In this document: positions 16,140-24,014 of the stretch, one piece after another
Position numbering within the stretch: the stretch's first letter is position 1
Layout: every line of letters starts with the position of its first letter
Origin: Acidobacteriaceae bacterium
Lineage (GTDB): Bacteria; Acidobacteriota; Terriglobia; Terriglobales; Acidobacteriaceae
Direction: 5' to 3'
Length of the DNA stretch: 26,454 nt
NCBI GenBank assembly: GCA_003165455.1
Contig: PLUJ01000294.1
Span: forward strand, 15,505-41,958
The notes under the pieces: generated by a model
The model's database searches: none
Told to the model about the DNA's origin: nothing
Seen by the model: the letters and a program-made list of their open reading frames with translations, nothing else
Program-made: the position numbers and the translations under genes

Positions 16140-17681
16140 TTACTCAACTGCGCTCTGAACGGGGATCAGCGAAGCTCCGTTTGAAGCGTTGCTCAAGGTG
16201 TGCTTAATATCTCGCACGCGAGTGCTGAGGTACGAATCCGAATCGCGCAATGGGTGAGAAGCCTGCAAATGATGAAGTGCGGCCTGCATTAGGCACCGTC
16301 GCTCGCGCTGGTTCGACCCCGGCGGCAATGGAGCATGCTCCGTTGGATCGGATTCAAGGTCGAAGAGGTCCTCGCGCCCGGCGCCGATGTCGACGCTCCT
16401 GTGGGCTTCCAGGTTCAACACAAGCTTGTAGCGCGATTCCCGGATCGCGAGTTGACGAGGGCCACCACGCTGATCCCGGCGCAACGGGTTCGTACAGCCA
16501 GCAACGCACTCCGTAATCGCTGGACTGGTCCACGCGGTTCCCGACTGCAGGCGCGGCCAATCGTCGGTTCCTTGAAAATCTGAAGGGACGGTTGAACCCG
16601 CGGCGGAAAGTAGAGTGGGGGCGAGATGCAATAAGCTGAAGGGATTCGAGCATACTTCTTTTTTATCTACGCCCGGGACGCGGAGCAACAGCGGAACATG
16701 GATCAGTTCTTCCGCCAACGACGGAGGATGGTAGCGTCCATCGTGATCCAGAAACTCTTCACCGTGGTCCGCAGTAAATGCAAGAATGCAATCGTCCCAA
16801 CGGCGAGACTTCCGTAAGCTTTCGACGAGCCGCGACAATTGCACATCGACCCAGCGAATTCCGGCATCGTACATCGAGACAATGTCATCGCGGTACTTGC
16901 GCAATCGACCTTTTCCGATGTCAGAACGATTCCAGCTAGCGTTCAAATATCGAGCGCGCGAAGAAGTTAGGGTATGCTCGCTCAGAAGCTCCAGCGAATC
17001 TTCCTTCGGATAATACGGACCATGCGGATCCATAAAGTGCAGCCAGAGGAAAAAAGGCGCGTCTACGGCGGAAGCCAGCCAATCCTCTGCCTCACTGACG
17101 ATGACATCGGCAGCCGGAAAGCGTCGCAGCTCGTCGAATGATCGAGATTCTTTTGACCCCAGACGCCAACAATATTGAAAGTAGAGTTCCTCATATGCAG
17201 CGCGCATTCCCGGAATCTTATGACTGATCTCTGCCATAGCGTGGTTCAATCGCGAGGACGCGCGCGGATTGGAAGGGACGGGCATGTCTTCCCATAAATT
17301 TTGCGTGGTGTCACTGGCAACAAAGTCACGAAAGGTGTCAAAACCAAAATCGTAACCGAATTGCGGAGTCAGGTAGGGATTACCAGCGCCAAAAAATGCT
17401 GTCTTGTAACCCTCGTTCTTGAGAGCGGAGGCCAAATTTGTTTCGTGGCGCACCAATCCCACAACTTCTCGCCCAAGAGCAAGCGGATAGCGCGATGCCA
17501 ATATCGCTGGAAACGAATAGTAGGTAGGGACGCCGGCCACGATCGCATTCGGAAATACGAAGCTGTGCGCGGCTAACCCATCCAAAAACGGAGTTGTGCG
17601 ACGGCCATAGCCCATGAACCCGCAGTGATCCGCGCGCAGGCAATCCACCGTCACGAGTATCAAGGACTTCCGACCTGCCAT
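16140..17681 (-). CDS. Sulfatase/phosphotransferase-superfamily protein with Thr at the nucleophile position
   Basis: 513 residues of the alkaline phosphatase-like fold. The N-terminus LILVTVDCLRADHCGFMGYG supplies metal ligand D13, then TTPFLDGLA. The segment where sulfatases carry C/S-x-P-x-R reads PTYYSFPAILASRYP (52-66), with Thr53 at the Cys position. Formylglycine therefore cannot form; Thr is the nucleophile in phosphoglycerol and phosphoethanolamine transferases of this superfamily. Further metal-site motifs are FTADHGEEFLDHDGRYHP and the sulfatase-like tail DLFDLESDPTEHAPLPP. No signal peptide or membrane helices are seen, unlike LTA synthase or EptA-type enzymes. The start overlaps the preceding stop by 1 nt (TAATG). 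It may hydrolyse or transfer a phosphate or sulfate ester on the glycan; the exact reaction is open. Confidence 0.85.
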   Translation of the reverse strand: MAGRKSLILVTVDCLRADHCGFMGYGRRTTPFLDGLAAHSFVFPNAIVAGVPTYYSFPAILASRYPLALGREVVGLVRHETNLASALKNEGYKTAFFGAGNPYLTPQFGYDFGFDTFRDFVASDTTQNLWEDMPVPSNPRASSRLNHAMAEISHKIPGMRAAYEELYFQYCWRLGSKESRSFDELRRFPAADVIVSEAEDWLASAVDAPFFLWLHFMDPHGPYYPKEDSLELLSEHTLTSSRARYLNASWNRSDIGKGRLRKYRDDIVSMYDAGIRWVDVQLSRLVESLRKSRRWDDCILAFTADHGEEFLDHDGRYHPPSLAEELIHVPLLLRVPGVDKKEVCSNPFSLLHLAPTLLSAAGSTVPSDFQGTDDWPRLQSGTAWTSPAITECVAGCTNPLRRDQRGGPRQLAIRESRYKLVLNLEAHRSVDIGAGREDLFDLESDPTEHAPLPPGSNQRERRCLMQAALHHLQASHPLRDSDSYLSTRVRDIKHTLSNASNGASLIPVQSAVE

Positions 17682-18919
17682 TACGCCGGCCTCGCGCGGG
17701 CAATTAGTCCGCGGTGAATAATCTTTTTCTTCACTTCGACTCGCACCACGGAGTTCATCGATTCAAAAGTCCCTTTGTCGACCAGATCGTATATGTCTTC
17801 ATCGCGAACATACAACAGGTTCGGAAATTTCTGTTCGAGCACGGAAAGGAACTGGTTGAGCAAGCGCAGTGTGCCGCTTCTAAAGTCTTTTATCGCGGAA
17901 TGGAAGTTGATGGAATGTACGGAAACAATTGCCGGAAGCCCTCGAGAAAAACACTCCGCCGCTTTCTCGACACATTCGCCGATAGAAAAGTTATGGGTCG
18001 TGGCGGGCTCAAAATCCGTCGAGCGGTATAGGTGCAGCAGGTTGTTCGACCCGTTATTGTTCGTCCCATGAGACTCAAGATGAGGCGCCCGCATGAGTCC
18101 CGGCCCATTCTGCGCCACGCGTATACCATATTTCGCCCACGATCCATGAGTGTTTTCATTCGCCCGATAACCAGGGGCGCAAGCTGAGCGCGGAGGCGTT
18201 GAGAAGAAGTCGTTAAAAGTTTTCACTGCATCCGCGATAAGGGTCTCTTGCACCTCGGGATTCAAAAACGCTTCACCACCATTTTCCAGCGGATCGGCGT
18301 ACTCAAAGCCGATCCACGGCATGCGCCAGTGTATATATGGAACTCCCGCTTTCCACAGAGTTCGCAGAAGGAGCCCGCGTTCCCCCGAGTCCTTGAGATG
18401 TCTTTCCACGGAACGACCGCAAAAATGAGTGGCGCCATGCAGTGCCGGTGATAGCACCCCTTCTGCAATTCCTCCGCGGTAGGCATCGAACAGGCCGGCG
18501 CGACTCCACGCATCGGGCAACCCATCGTTCAAGGTTCGAAGATGAATCTGTTGAAAATCGCAGGCATATACTCTCGCGAAGTCGATATTTGCCAGAATGA
18601 AGTTCATTCCCAAGCAGGCTGCACGTCCAGTCGAATCACGGTGCCGGTTGAGCAGTGAAGAGATCGCATGAATGTCCTCCGCAGTTTCAAGGCTGTAATA
18701 ATCGTAAGGCCGTTCTCCGAGGTTCACGCCTGCGGCACGCAATTCCGTGCAAACTTCAGCGTCTCTTACGCCGACCCGGCCCCAATCGTCACTCTGGAGT
18801 ACAAGCAGCGGGCGTCCGAAAACAAATCCATGGCCGGGCAGCACGGCTCGTGCGCGGCCCCATGCGTTACGAAACGCATCCCTCATCGGCGACCCTAGGA
18901 CTTTCTGACCAATGCTCAT
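17681..18919 (-). CDS. Atypical polysaccharide deacetylase-like protein
   Basis: 412 residues. I do not recognise a named family with certainty. The protein has landmarks of a glycoside hydrolase/deacetylase barrel: LLVLQSDDWGR (38-48) places two Asp at the end of the first strand like the NodB DD pair, HGATHF (161-166) gives an H-x3-H pattern, APGYRANE (248-255) resembles the NodB 'R-x-P' strand, and HSINFHS (335-341) ends a late strand. The usual TFDDG and HTxxHP motifs are absent. Deacetylation of a glycan is the best guess; a hydrolase with another substrate is possible. The gene starts inside the methyltransferase stop (4-nt ATGA overlap) and ends on the start of the sulfatase-like gene (1-nt overlap), so the three are probably translated together. 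Confidence 0.65.
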   Translation of the reverse strand: MSIGQKVLGSPMRDAFRNAWGRARAVLPGHGFVFGRPLLVLQSDDWGRVGVRDAEVCTELRAAGVNLGERPYDYYSLETAEDIHAISSLLNRHRDSTGRAACLGMNFILANIDFARVYACDFQQIHLRTLNDGLPDAWSRAGLFDAYRGGIAEGVLSPALHGATHFCGRSVERHLKDSGERGLLLRTLWKAGVPYIHWRMPWIGFEYADPLENGGEAFLNPEVQETLIADAVKTFNDFFSTPPRSACAPGYRANENTHGSWAKYGIRVAQNGPGLMRAPHLESHGTNNNGSNNLLHLYRSTDFEPATTHNFSIGECVEKAAECFSRGLPAIVSVHSINFHSAIKDFRSGTLRLLNQFLSVLEQKFPNLLYVRDEDIYDLVDKGTFESMNSVVRVEVKKKIIHRGLIARARPA

Positions 18920-19617
18920 TTCTGCGCCAGCACGCTATAGTTCACCGCGAATTGTTGGTTGCGGCCCCCGGAGGCCTTCTCAAGAAGAGCGCCCATCCCG
19001 TTTATCAAAGGGCAGAGACTATATCGATACATCAATTTAGTCGAAGGATACCGCATAAATATTTCGAAACATACATTCATTGTGCGAAAGAGTCCTGCAA
19101 CGCTGCCTCCTTCCGGGAGAATATCGACGCGCCGAAATGCGGCTAGCAATGCACGCAGAGCAGATGGCAGAAATCTCCAGAGTTCTTCGCCGGGATCCGG
19201 AGCGGCGCTGGGCACGCTCAGCCAAAGGTTGCCGCCTGGCTTAAGCACTCGAAAAATCTCCGCCATCACCAACGAGGGCTCGGCGACATATTCCAGCATT
19301 TGAGTGCAAATCACCAGGTCAAATTGGTCTTCGGAAAACGGCAAATACTCGGCCCGCGCCATTACATCTACCAGTAGTGTAGAGCGTAAATCCAGGGCGA
19401 CGTATTGTCGCGTGCGATCGGCAATGAGCGGGCGGTAGGGCTGAATCCGACCGCCCACATCGAGCACCTTTAGCTCGGCAGATTTGAGCTGCGCCGACCA
19501 ACGGCGAAAAATCCTGCTCCGTTCCCGCAGTACGAGCCAATTCGGATTGGTGAGCGACGGATCAAGGCGGTCTCTTCCCTGCTGCATGAATTGGCTAACA
19601 GTCTGGCTTTTATCCAT
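18916..19617 (-). CDS. SAM-dependent methyltransferase (class I)
   Basis: 233 residues with the class I Rossmann methyltransferase pattern (Methyltransf_11 type). Motif I is LKVLDVGGR (49-57), the acidic residue after strand 2 is in YVALDL (72-77), motif II-like YLPFSEDQFDLVICTQMLEYV spans 91-111, and motif III is FRVLKPGGNLWLSVPS (122-137). The family transfers a methyl group from S-adenosylmethionine; in a glycan locus the acceptor is likely a sugar hydroxyl or an acyl group, which the sequence does not decide. It is the first gene of the coupled trio with the deacetylase-like and sulfatase-like proteins. The start is an ATG 36 nt after the small ribbon-helix-helix-like gene. Confidence 0.92.
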   Translation of the reverse strand: MDKSQTVSQFMQQGRDRLDPSLTNPNWLVLRERSRIFRRWSAQLKSAELKVLDVGGRIQPYRPLIADRTRQYVALDLRSTLLVDVMARAEYLPFSEDQFDLVICTQMLEYVAEPSLVMAEIFRVLKPGGNLWLSVPSAAPDPGEELWRFLPSALRALLAAFRRVDILPEGGSVAGLFRTMNVCFEIFMRYPSTKLMYRYSLCPLINGMGALLEKASGGRNQQFAVNYSVLAQK

Positions 19618-19653
19618 TCTCCCTTGAGCTTTTCATGAAGAGGTCGCAGCGGT

Positions 19654-19851
19654 TCATAAATATCCCAGGTCTTTCAGCCTTTGCTCGACCGCTGTCTGTT
19701 CGGCACGATCGAGCTCGGCGCTATCGTCTCGCAGCAACTCCTGCAACAAAAAGGACACGAGTTGGTCGACACTGTGGAACTTGCCGGCGAATCGCTCTTC
19801 CGCGGCCGCACACAAATCTTCGGGAAGTTGAACTTGTCGCCAATCGTTCAT
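19654..19851 (-). CDS. Small ribbon-helix-helix-like protein with LKDLGYL tail
   Basis: 65 residues. The N-terminal part, VQLPEDLCAAAEERF (7-21) followed by SVDQLVSFLLQELL (27-40), has the strand-helix-turn-helix spacing of CopG/Arc-type ribbon-helix-helix proteins. The C-terminal half is charged and ends RLKDLGYL (58-65), a tail familiar from the ends of many sulfatase-superfamily proteins. It starts with ATG 3 nt after the flippase stop and precedes the methyltransferase, so it is clearly in the operon. It could be a local regulator or a partner of the sulfatase-like protein encoded two genes later, whose own end lacks that tail. Coding status is supported by position and composition; function is not known. 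Confidence 0.75.
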   Translation of the reverse strand: MNDWRQVQLPEDLCAAAEERFAGKFHSVDQLVSFLLQELLRDDSAELDRAEQTAVEQRLKDLGYL

Positions 19852-19854
19852 GAT

Positions 19855-21435
19855 TCACGCTTCGGATTCGTGTGCGAAAACTCCGCGAACTCTGCTCAAG
19901 ACGGCACTAGCAATCAACCGGTCATCCGCATTTAATCCCATTAAAAAAGCGGTCGCGGAAAATGTTCCGTAGGCAACCAGCACTGCAAAACAAATGTTGA
20001 TCCAACTGCCCTTTAGGTGTGCCGACACATGAGTCGACAGCAAAGCAGCCAAAAGCGTAAGGGCAAGAGGGGGCAGTAATTTCAGATAGCTGGAATTGTA
20101 TGGAGAAAAGTGCAGTCTGCTCTTCACTTCCAGAAGGTTCCAAGCATTTACTCCCACATTCGTAATAGTCGCAGCTACGGCGGCTCCCCACACGCCCCAA
20201 AGCGGCACTAGGAAAATGCTGAGTACGACCATGAGCACCGCCATCACCGCCTGCACACGCACCAGACGGTGCTGGTTTCCGGACATTAGCAGCAGAAAAC
20301 CAACGGATCCGACGCCGCAGTTTACGAGTTGGCCGCACGTCCCAATGATCAAGATTGGCCACGCGACGGCAAAGTCGCGACCGAAGATGCGCATGATGGG
20401 CTGAGCGAAGATGATCATCACAAACGCGAGCGGACAGGTCAGGCCCAACATCCATTTAGTGAGCGTTTGGAACATGCGGCCAAGAAGAACGCGCTCGCCG
20501 CGAGTGTGAAGATCGGCAATGACAGGGGCAAATATCTGATTAACGGATTGCAGAATGATGGCCTCATACGCGACAAGCGCAGCTGCCACGGAATAGATGC
20601 CCACTTCACGCGCTCCGCGATAGTAGCCCAGGGCGACGCGATCGGCCTGGCTTAGGACGAAATCCATCAAACCCACACTAAACATGGCTGCGGAAAAAGA
20701 CCATATCTCGGGCTGAAGGGGAAGTTTTTGGCCATCCCAGGAGCGCGCCGGAGCGGGAGTGAAATGCCAAGCCATGGAAACGAGAAGCGCGAGCACAATC
20801 ACGGCGGAGATGATCTGTGCCAACAGATATCCGCGGAGTCCGTAATGAAAGGCAATCAGCAGGATCGCTATCGCCATCGTGACAGGAGTGGAGATAAAGC
20901 GGGTGACGACGGTGCGGCGACTAACTTCCTTATACCCGGCTACGACTTTACCAAAAAAAGAGTTGAGTACGCCGGCGATCATGATCGCGGCAAAAAGCGG
21001 AAGATATCGGATGAGCTCCGGAGAATGATAGAAGCGTATTGCGATCCAGCGGCCCCCGGTGAGTAGGATCGCGGCGAAAAGCAGGTTGCTGGCGAGCAGA
21101 ATCCACGCACCGTTCCATAAAAGCGATCGCAATGCGTCAAACTTCTCTTCCGCGGCATATTGCGCCACAAAGCGCAGGGCCGCGTCAGGGAGCCCGAGTA
21201 CGTTCACGATTCCGAGGAAGCCGATGATGGTCATACCCAGGGCGTACAAGCCCAGTGCATTCGCACCCAGCACGCGAGCGAGGTAGACCTTAAAAACGTA
21301 TCCCAGCACAGCTGTGAAAATTGTTCCAGCAAAGACTATTCCGGATTGCCGCGAGACACGGCCCATTTCCGTTTGGAAATTAAGCTTTGGCAGAGTTTGG
21401 ATTGCAGGCACGATGACAGAGATTTCTGCCGTCAT
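19855..21435 (-). CDS. Oligosaccharide flippase (Wzx/MVF family)
   Basis: About 526 residues from ATG at 21435 (a TTG at 21477 would add 14), with the 12-14 hydrophobic helices typical of the MOP exporter superfamily. The first membrane segment follows SRQSGIVFAGTIFTAVLGYVF, with KVYLARVLGANALGLYALGM after it, a hallmark of Wzx-type flippases. Later helices include WILLASNLLFAAILL, VTMAIAILLIAFHYG and MAVLMVVLSIFLVPLWGVWG. Family members move undecaprenyl-diphosphate-linked oligosaccharides across the inner membrane. Its presence argues for a Wzx/Wzy-type route, although no Wzy polymerase is seen here. The stop is 3 nt before the small downstream gene. Confidence 0.93.
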   Translation of the reverse strand: MTAEISVIVPAIQTLPKLNFQTEMGRVSRQSGIVFAGTIFTAVLGYVFKVYLARVLGANALGLYALGMTIIGFLGIVNVLGLPDAALRFVAQYAAEEKFDALRSLLWNGAWILLASNLLFAAILLTGGRWIAIRFYHSPELIRYLPLFAAIMIAGVLNSFFGKVVAGYKEVSRRTVVTRFISTPVTMAIAILLIAFHYGLRGYLLAQIISAVIVLALLVSMAWHFTPAPARSWDGQKLPLQPEIWSFSAAMFSVGLMDFVLSQADRVALGYYRGAREVGIYSVAAALVAYEAIILQSVNQIFAPVIADLHTRGERVLLGRMFQTLTKWMLGLTCPLAFVMIIFAQPIMRIFGRDFAVAWPILIIGTCGQLVNCGVGSVGFLLLMSGNQHRLVRVQAVMAVLMVVLSIFLVPLWGVWGAAVAATITNVGVNAWNLLEVKSRLHFSPYNSSYLKLLPPLALTLLAALLSTHVSAHLKGSWINICFAVLVAYGTFSATAFLMGLNADDRLIASAVLSRVRGVFAHESEA

Positions 21436-21572
21436 GTCTCGGACGCTGCTTTCGCCGGATTGCAGTTGAGATAGCAAGTAAATATCCTGGGACGTCGCCG
21501 CGCGTCTTAAGCAGTGCGGTTCATGTTGCTTCGACGCTTCAAAGAATATAAGACGGAGGTCGGATAATGGTC

Positions 21573-22682
21573 TTACTGCTTTGAGTCCGGCAATAAGCGA
21601 CGCACCGCAGATTCAATAGCCGGCGAGCGTTTCACAATATTCGCGGCTTTGTATCTGGCCACCTTCCCCAGATGGGCTGCGGCGGATTGGGTCAATGTGG
21701 CATGGAACGTTTGCCGAACTCGATTGCCAAACCGTTCTTTGTATCCTTCGTCGCCCAAGCCGAGATCGACGAGGTGCATCCCATCGCTATCACAAGCATC
21801 GATCACAATCTGCGAGAGCAGGCAGTAACCTGGAGAATTCTCTTCCTGGCTGCTATCGAATGTTGGCTGGTACCAGAACCAACTTCCATGGAATTGAAAG
21901 CCATAGTTCCAAGCAACCGGGCGGTCAGCAATCTTCAGCATGCTCAGAGTGACTGCCCCACTCCCGTCGAATCTCCTGGCTAGTTCTTCAAGAAAAAGGC
22001 GCCGCTCCCTTGTAGATAGGCTGCTGGTCCGCCCTGTGGCCTCAAAACGCGACACATGAGCTTGAACGAATGCTGGCAGGGCATCCTGAATCTGTTTCCA
22101 CGACTTTAAGTGAACAAACGTCACCGGACCTTGGCGCTCCATCTGCCGGAAGAAGCGACGAAGCTTCTTCTTCCCGGTCAGCGAATCCTTTAGAGCCTGG
22201 CGCAGCGCTCCGGTACCAAGGTCCACTTGAGCGCAGGCGTACGCAGGACGAATGAAAATGTGGCATTTTGTCGATCGGGAGCCGTTTAGCAATGCCTTGG
22301 AAGTCTGCGAGTCGGAAGGAAGATTTGCAAACGCGATGGAGGCAGAGTTTATTCTTTGCAACTCCGAGAATGTGGCATCCACGAACTCGGTCCGCTTTTC
22401 TGGCAGGGACAAGAAGTCGCAGTAATCCGCAGTAGTCGCGGCCAGGAAACCGAGGCTTTTTCGGATCGGATCGGTAGCTAGAGAGGCTACGCCAACAAGA
22501 TCGTCTCCCTCGTAACCTAGAAGCAGCAGCGGTTTGAGAGAACTGCCGTATGCCGTTTGCATGGCGAGCGCCCACTCGATGGTGTAGAAGACCTCCGGCC
22601 GCTCCATCGACTGAACGAGAGCATTCCATTGCCCATGAAGTTCGGCGTCTTCAGGAATTTCGGTGTGCACGATGATGCGCAA
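21573..22682 (-). CDS. FemAB/CelD-like acyltransferase (GNAT fold)
   Basis: 369 residues of the Acetyltransf_6 / CelD (BcsL-like) group. Features: VFYTIEWALAM near the N-terminus, KPLLLLGYEGDDLVGVASLA, a KKKLRRFFRQME basic helix near 173-184, RPVAWNYGFQFHGSWFWYQPTFD, and the conserved end SPGYCLLSQIVIDAC followed by DLGLGDEGYKERFGN. Similar proteins are common in EPS and PEP-CTERM/exosortase loci, where they are thought to acylate sugars or transfer aminoacyl-like groups. The start is a TTG at 22682, supported by AGGAGAG 9 nt upstream. It sits between a deacetylase (165-nt gap) and the flippase (137-nt gap). It is a candidate user of the acyl group made by the 9078-13671 cassette; this is inference. 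Confidence 0.88.
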   Translation of the reverse strand: MRIIVHTEIPEDAELHGQWNALVQSMERPEVFYTIEWALAMQTAYGSSLKPLLLLGYEGDDLVGVASLATDPIRKSLGFLAATTADYCDFLSLPEKRTEFVDATFSELQRINSASIAFANLPSDSQTSKALLNGSRSTKCHIFIRPAYACAQVDLGTGALRQALKDSLTGKKKLRRFFRQMERQGPVTFVHLKSWKQIQDALPAFVQAHVSRFEATGRTSSLSTRERRLFLEELARRFDGSGAVTLSMLKIADRPVAWNYGFQFHGSWFWYQPTFDSSQEENSPGYCLLSQIVIDACDSDGMHLVDLGLGDEGYKERFGNRVRQTFHATLTQSAAAHLGKVARYKAANIVKRSPAIESAVRRLLPDSKQ

Positions 22683-22847
22683 GACTCACTACTCTCCTAC
22701 GAACATTGCGGAAATGGCATCAACAATCTGTGAAGTAAAAAGCCTGACGCACTGTGGCTCGTTCTGCGCATTGGAAGCGAGTATAGACGAACGAGAACAA
22801 AGAATCGCGCGACTGAGAGAATGCGTTTAGGAAGTTTTGTCGCCGCA

Positions 22848-23957
22848 TTAAGCCGTATCGCGGGAAAGACGAGATCGGAAAGCACGATGAAAGCCGGAGA
22901 CGTGGGCTTCGAACTCGGACAAAGTCATATCGGCAGTAACATGCACGCGAGGAAGCGCGAAGCGCGGTAACTGTGCCCCGAAGCCGCCACCAACATTCAT
23001 GAAAGCGCACTGGAACCCAGACTGCTCCGCCATTCGGAATTCGCGGGCGGTCACCGAGGCAGGGTCGCCAAAAGGGTAGGCGAGCGCCCAAATCTGCGTT
23101 CCCACGGCCGCTTCGAGTAAGCTTCGACTCTCGGAAATTTCCTTCCACGCCTGATCGGAGCTCTGTTGCGAGAGGATGGGATGATTCAGGGTGTGAGCTC
23201 CGATGCCCATTCCCTGTTGCACCAGCTCGCGCAGATCTGCTGCATTGAGAATCGAAAATCGCTGTTGGGAGGCCTCCTCGTTCGAGACCCTGGCGTCCCA
23301 TTGCTCCGGTAGTCCGAATTCCACTCGCGCAGCTTTCAGAAATCCGGTTCTAGTCGGTTGATCATGCTGGGAAAGTGTCTTCAGCAACCTGCCCCAAAGC
23401 GAACGGCGCTGCGTCCTGTCACCTAAATCAAACGTCCCGACGGGCTCGATCGCATATCGTCCCGACGGGGCAGCTAGCAGCATCGTGTAAAGTTCTTCGT
23501 ACCATAACTGCGAGTGTCTTTCAGCAGCGGATGCTCCAAGCACAAAAAAGAGGCAGGAAAGTTCTTCGGCCTGAAGAATCGGCGCCATACCGGTGAGCGT
23601 GTTTCGTAACCCATCGTCACAAGTAAGAAGCACCGCTAGTTCAGGAAGGGCTTTCCCGTCAACCAGCCAATCGCGAACCTGATCGGGCGTTACGACGCGG
23701 TAACATTTCTTGAGGAGCCTAAGCTGGCTGCGAAAATTGTCCGCAGTCACCAGACTTCCGTCCTGCTGTGGATCCGAGACTCGGTATCCATCGGGCAGAA
23801 TCCCGTGATAGGTGATGACGCAGAAGCTTCCGCCTTCCGCACGGCGGCGCAGATATCCGGAGTTGGCTAAGCACGGATAGACCACGCGTTTCAAAATCGG
23901 ACTCACTGCCAGCACGTCATGATCCGACCACAAAACTCTAAGCCAGAGGAGTACCAC
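22848..23957 (-). CDS. Polysaccharide deacetylase (NodB domain)
   Basis: Up to 369 residues. The NodB motifs are FCVITYHGI (45-53), LTCDDG (111-116, with Cys where Phe is usual), GIGAHTLNHP (251-260, with H255 and H259 as metal ligands), and LAYPFGDP after it. A long insertion between the first two motifs and the His motif, containing WYEELYTML, matches the EPS-locus 'XrtA-type' deacetylase branch. The start is unclear: the frame begins with GTG at 23957, while GTG at 23906 would begin at SPILKRVVYPCL; neither has a clear ribosome-binding site. Expected activity is removal of acetyl groups from lipid-linked or polymeric amino sugars. Confidence 0.9.
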   Translation of the reverse strand: MVLLWLRVLWSDHDVLAVSPILKRVVYPCLANSGYLRRRAEGGSFCVITYHGILPDGYRVSDPQQDGSLVTADNFRSQLRLLKKCYRVVTPDQVRDWLVDGKALPELAVLLTCDDGLRNTLTGMAPILQAEELSCLFFVLGASAAERHSQLWYEELYTMLLAAPSGRYAIEPVGTFDLGDRTQRRSLWGRLLKTLSQHDQPTRTGFLKAARVEFGLPEQWDARVSNEEASQQRFSILNAADLRELVQQGMGIGAHTLNHPILSQQSSDQAWKEISESRSLLEAAVGTQIWALAYPFGDPASVTAREFRMAEQSGFQCAFMNVGGGFGAQLPRFALPRVHVTADMTLSEFEAHVSGFHRAFRSRLSRDTA

Positions 23958-24014
23958 GCTTGGTGCCTAAATCTGCACGGCTTCGTTAGCCGTTGAGCCA
24001 CCAGCTTCATCCGC

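Noticed and set aside
22683..22847. Largest intergenic gap, checked for small RNA, promoter or small gene
   Set aside because: Apart from the ribosome-binding site of the downstream acyltransferase (22692-22698), no convincing promoter, hairpin or coding motif was seen.
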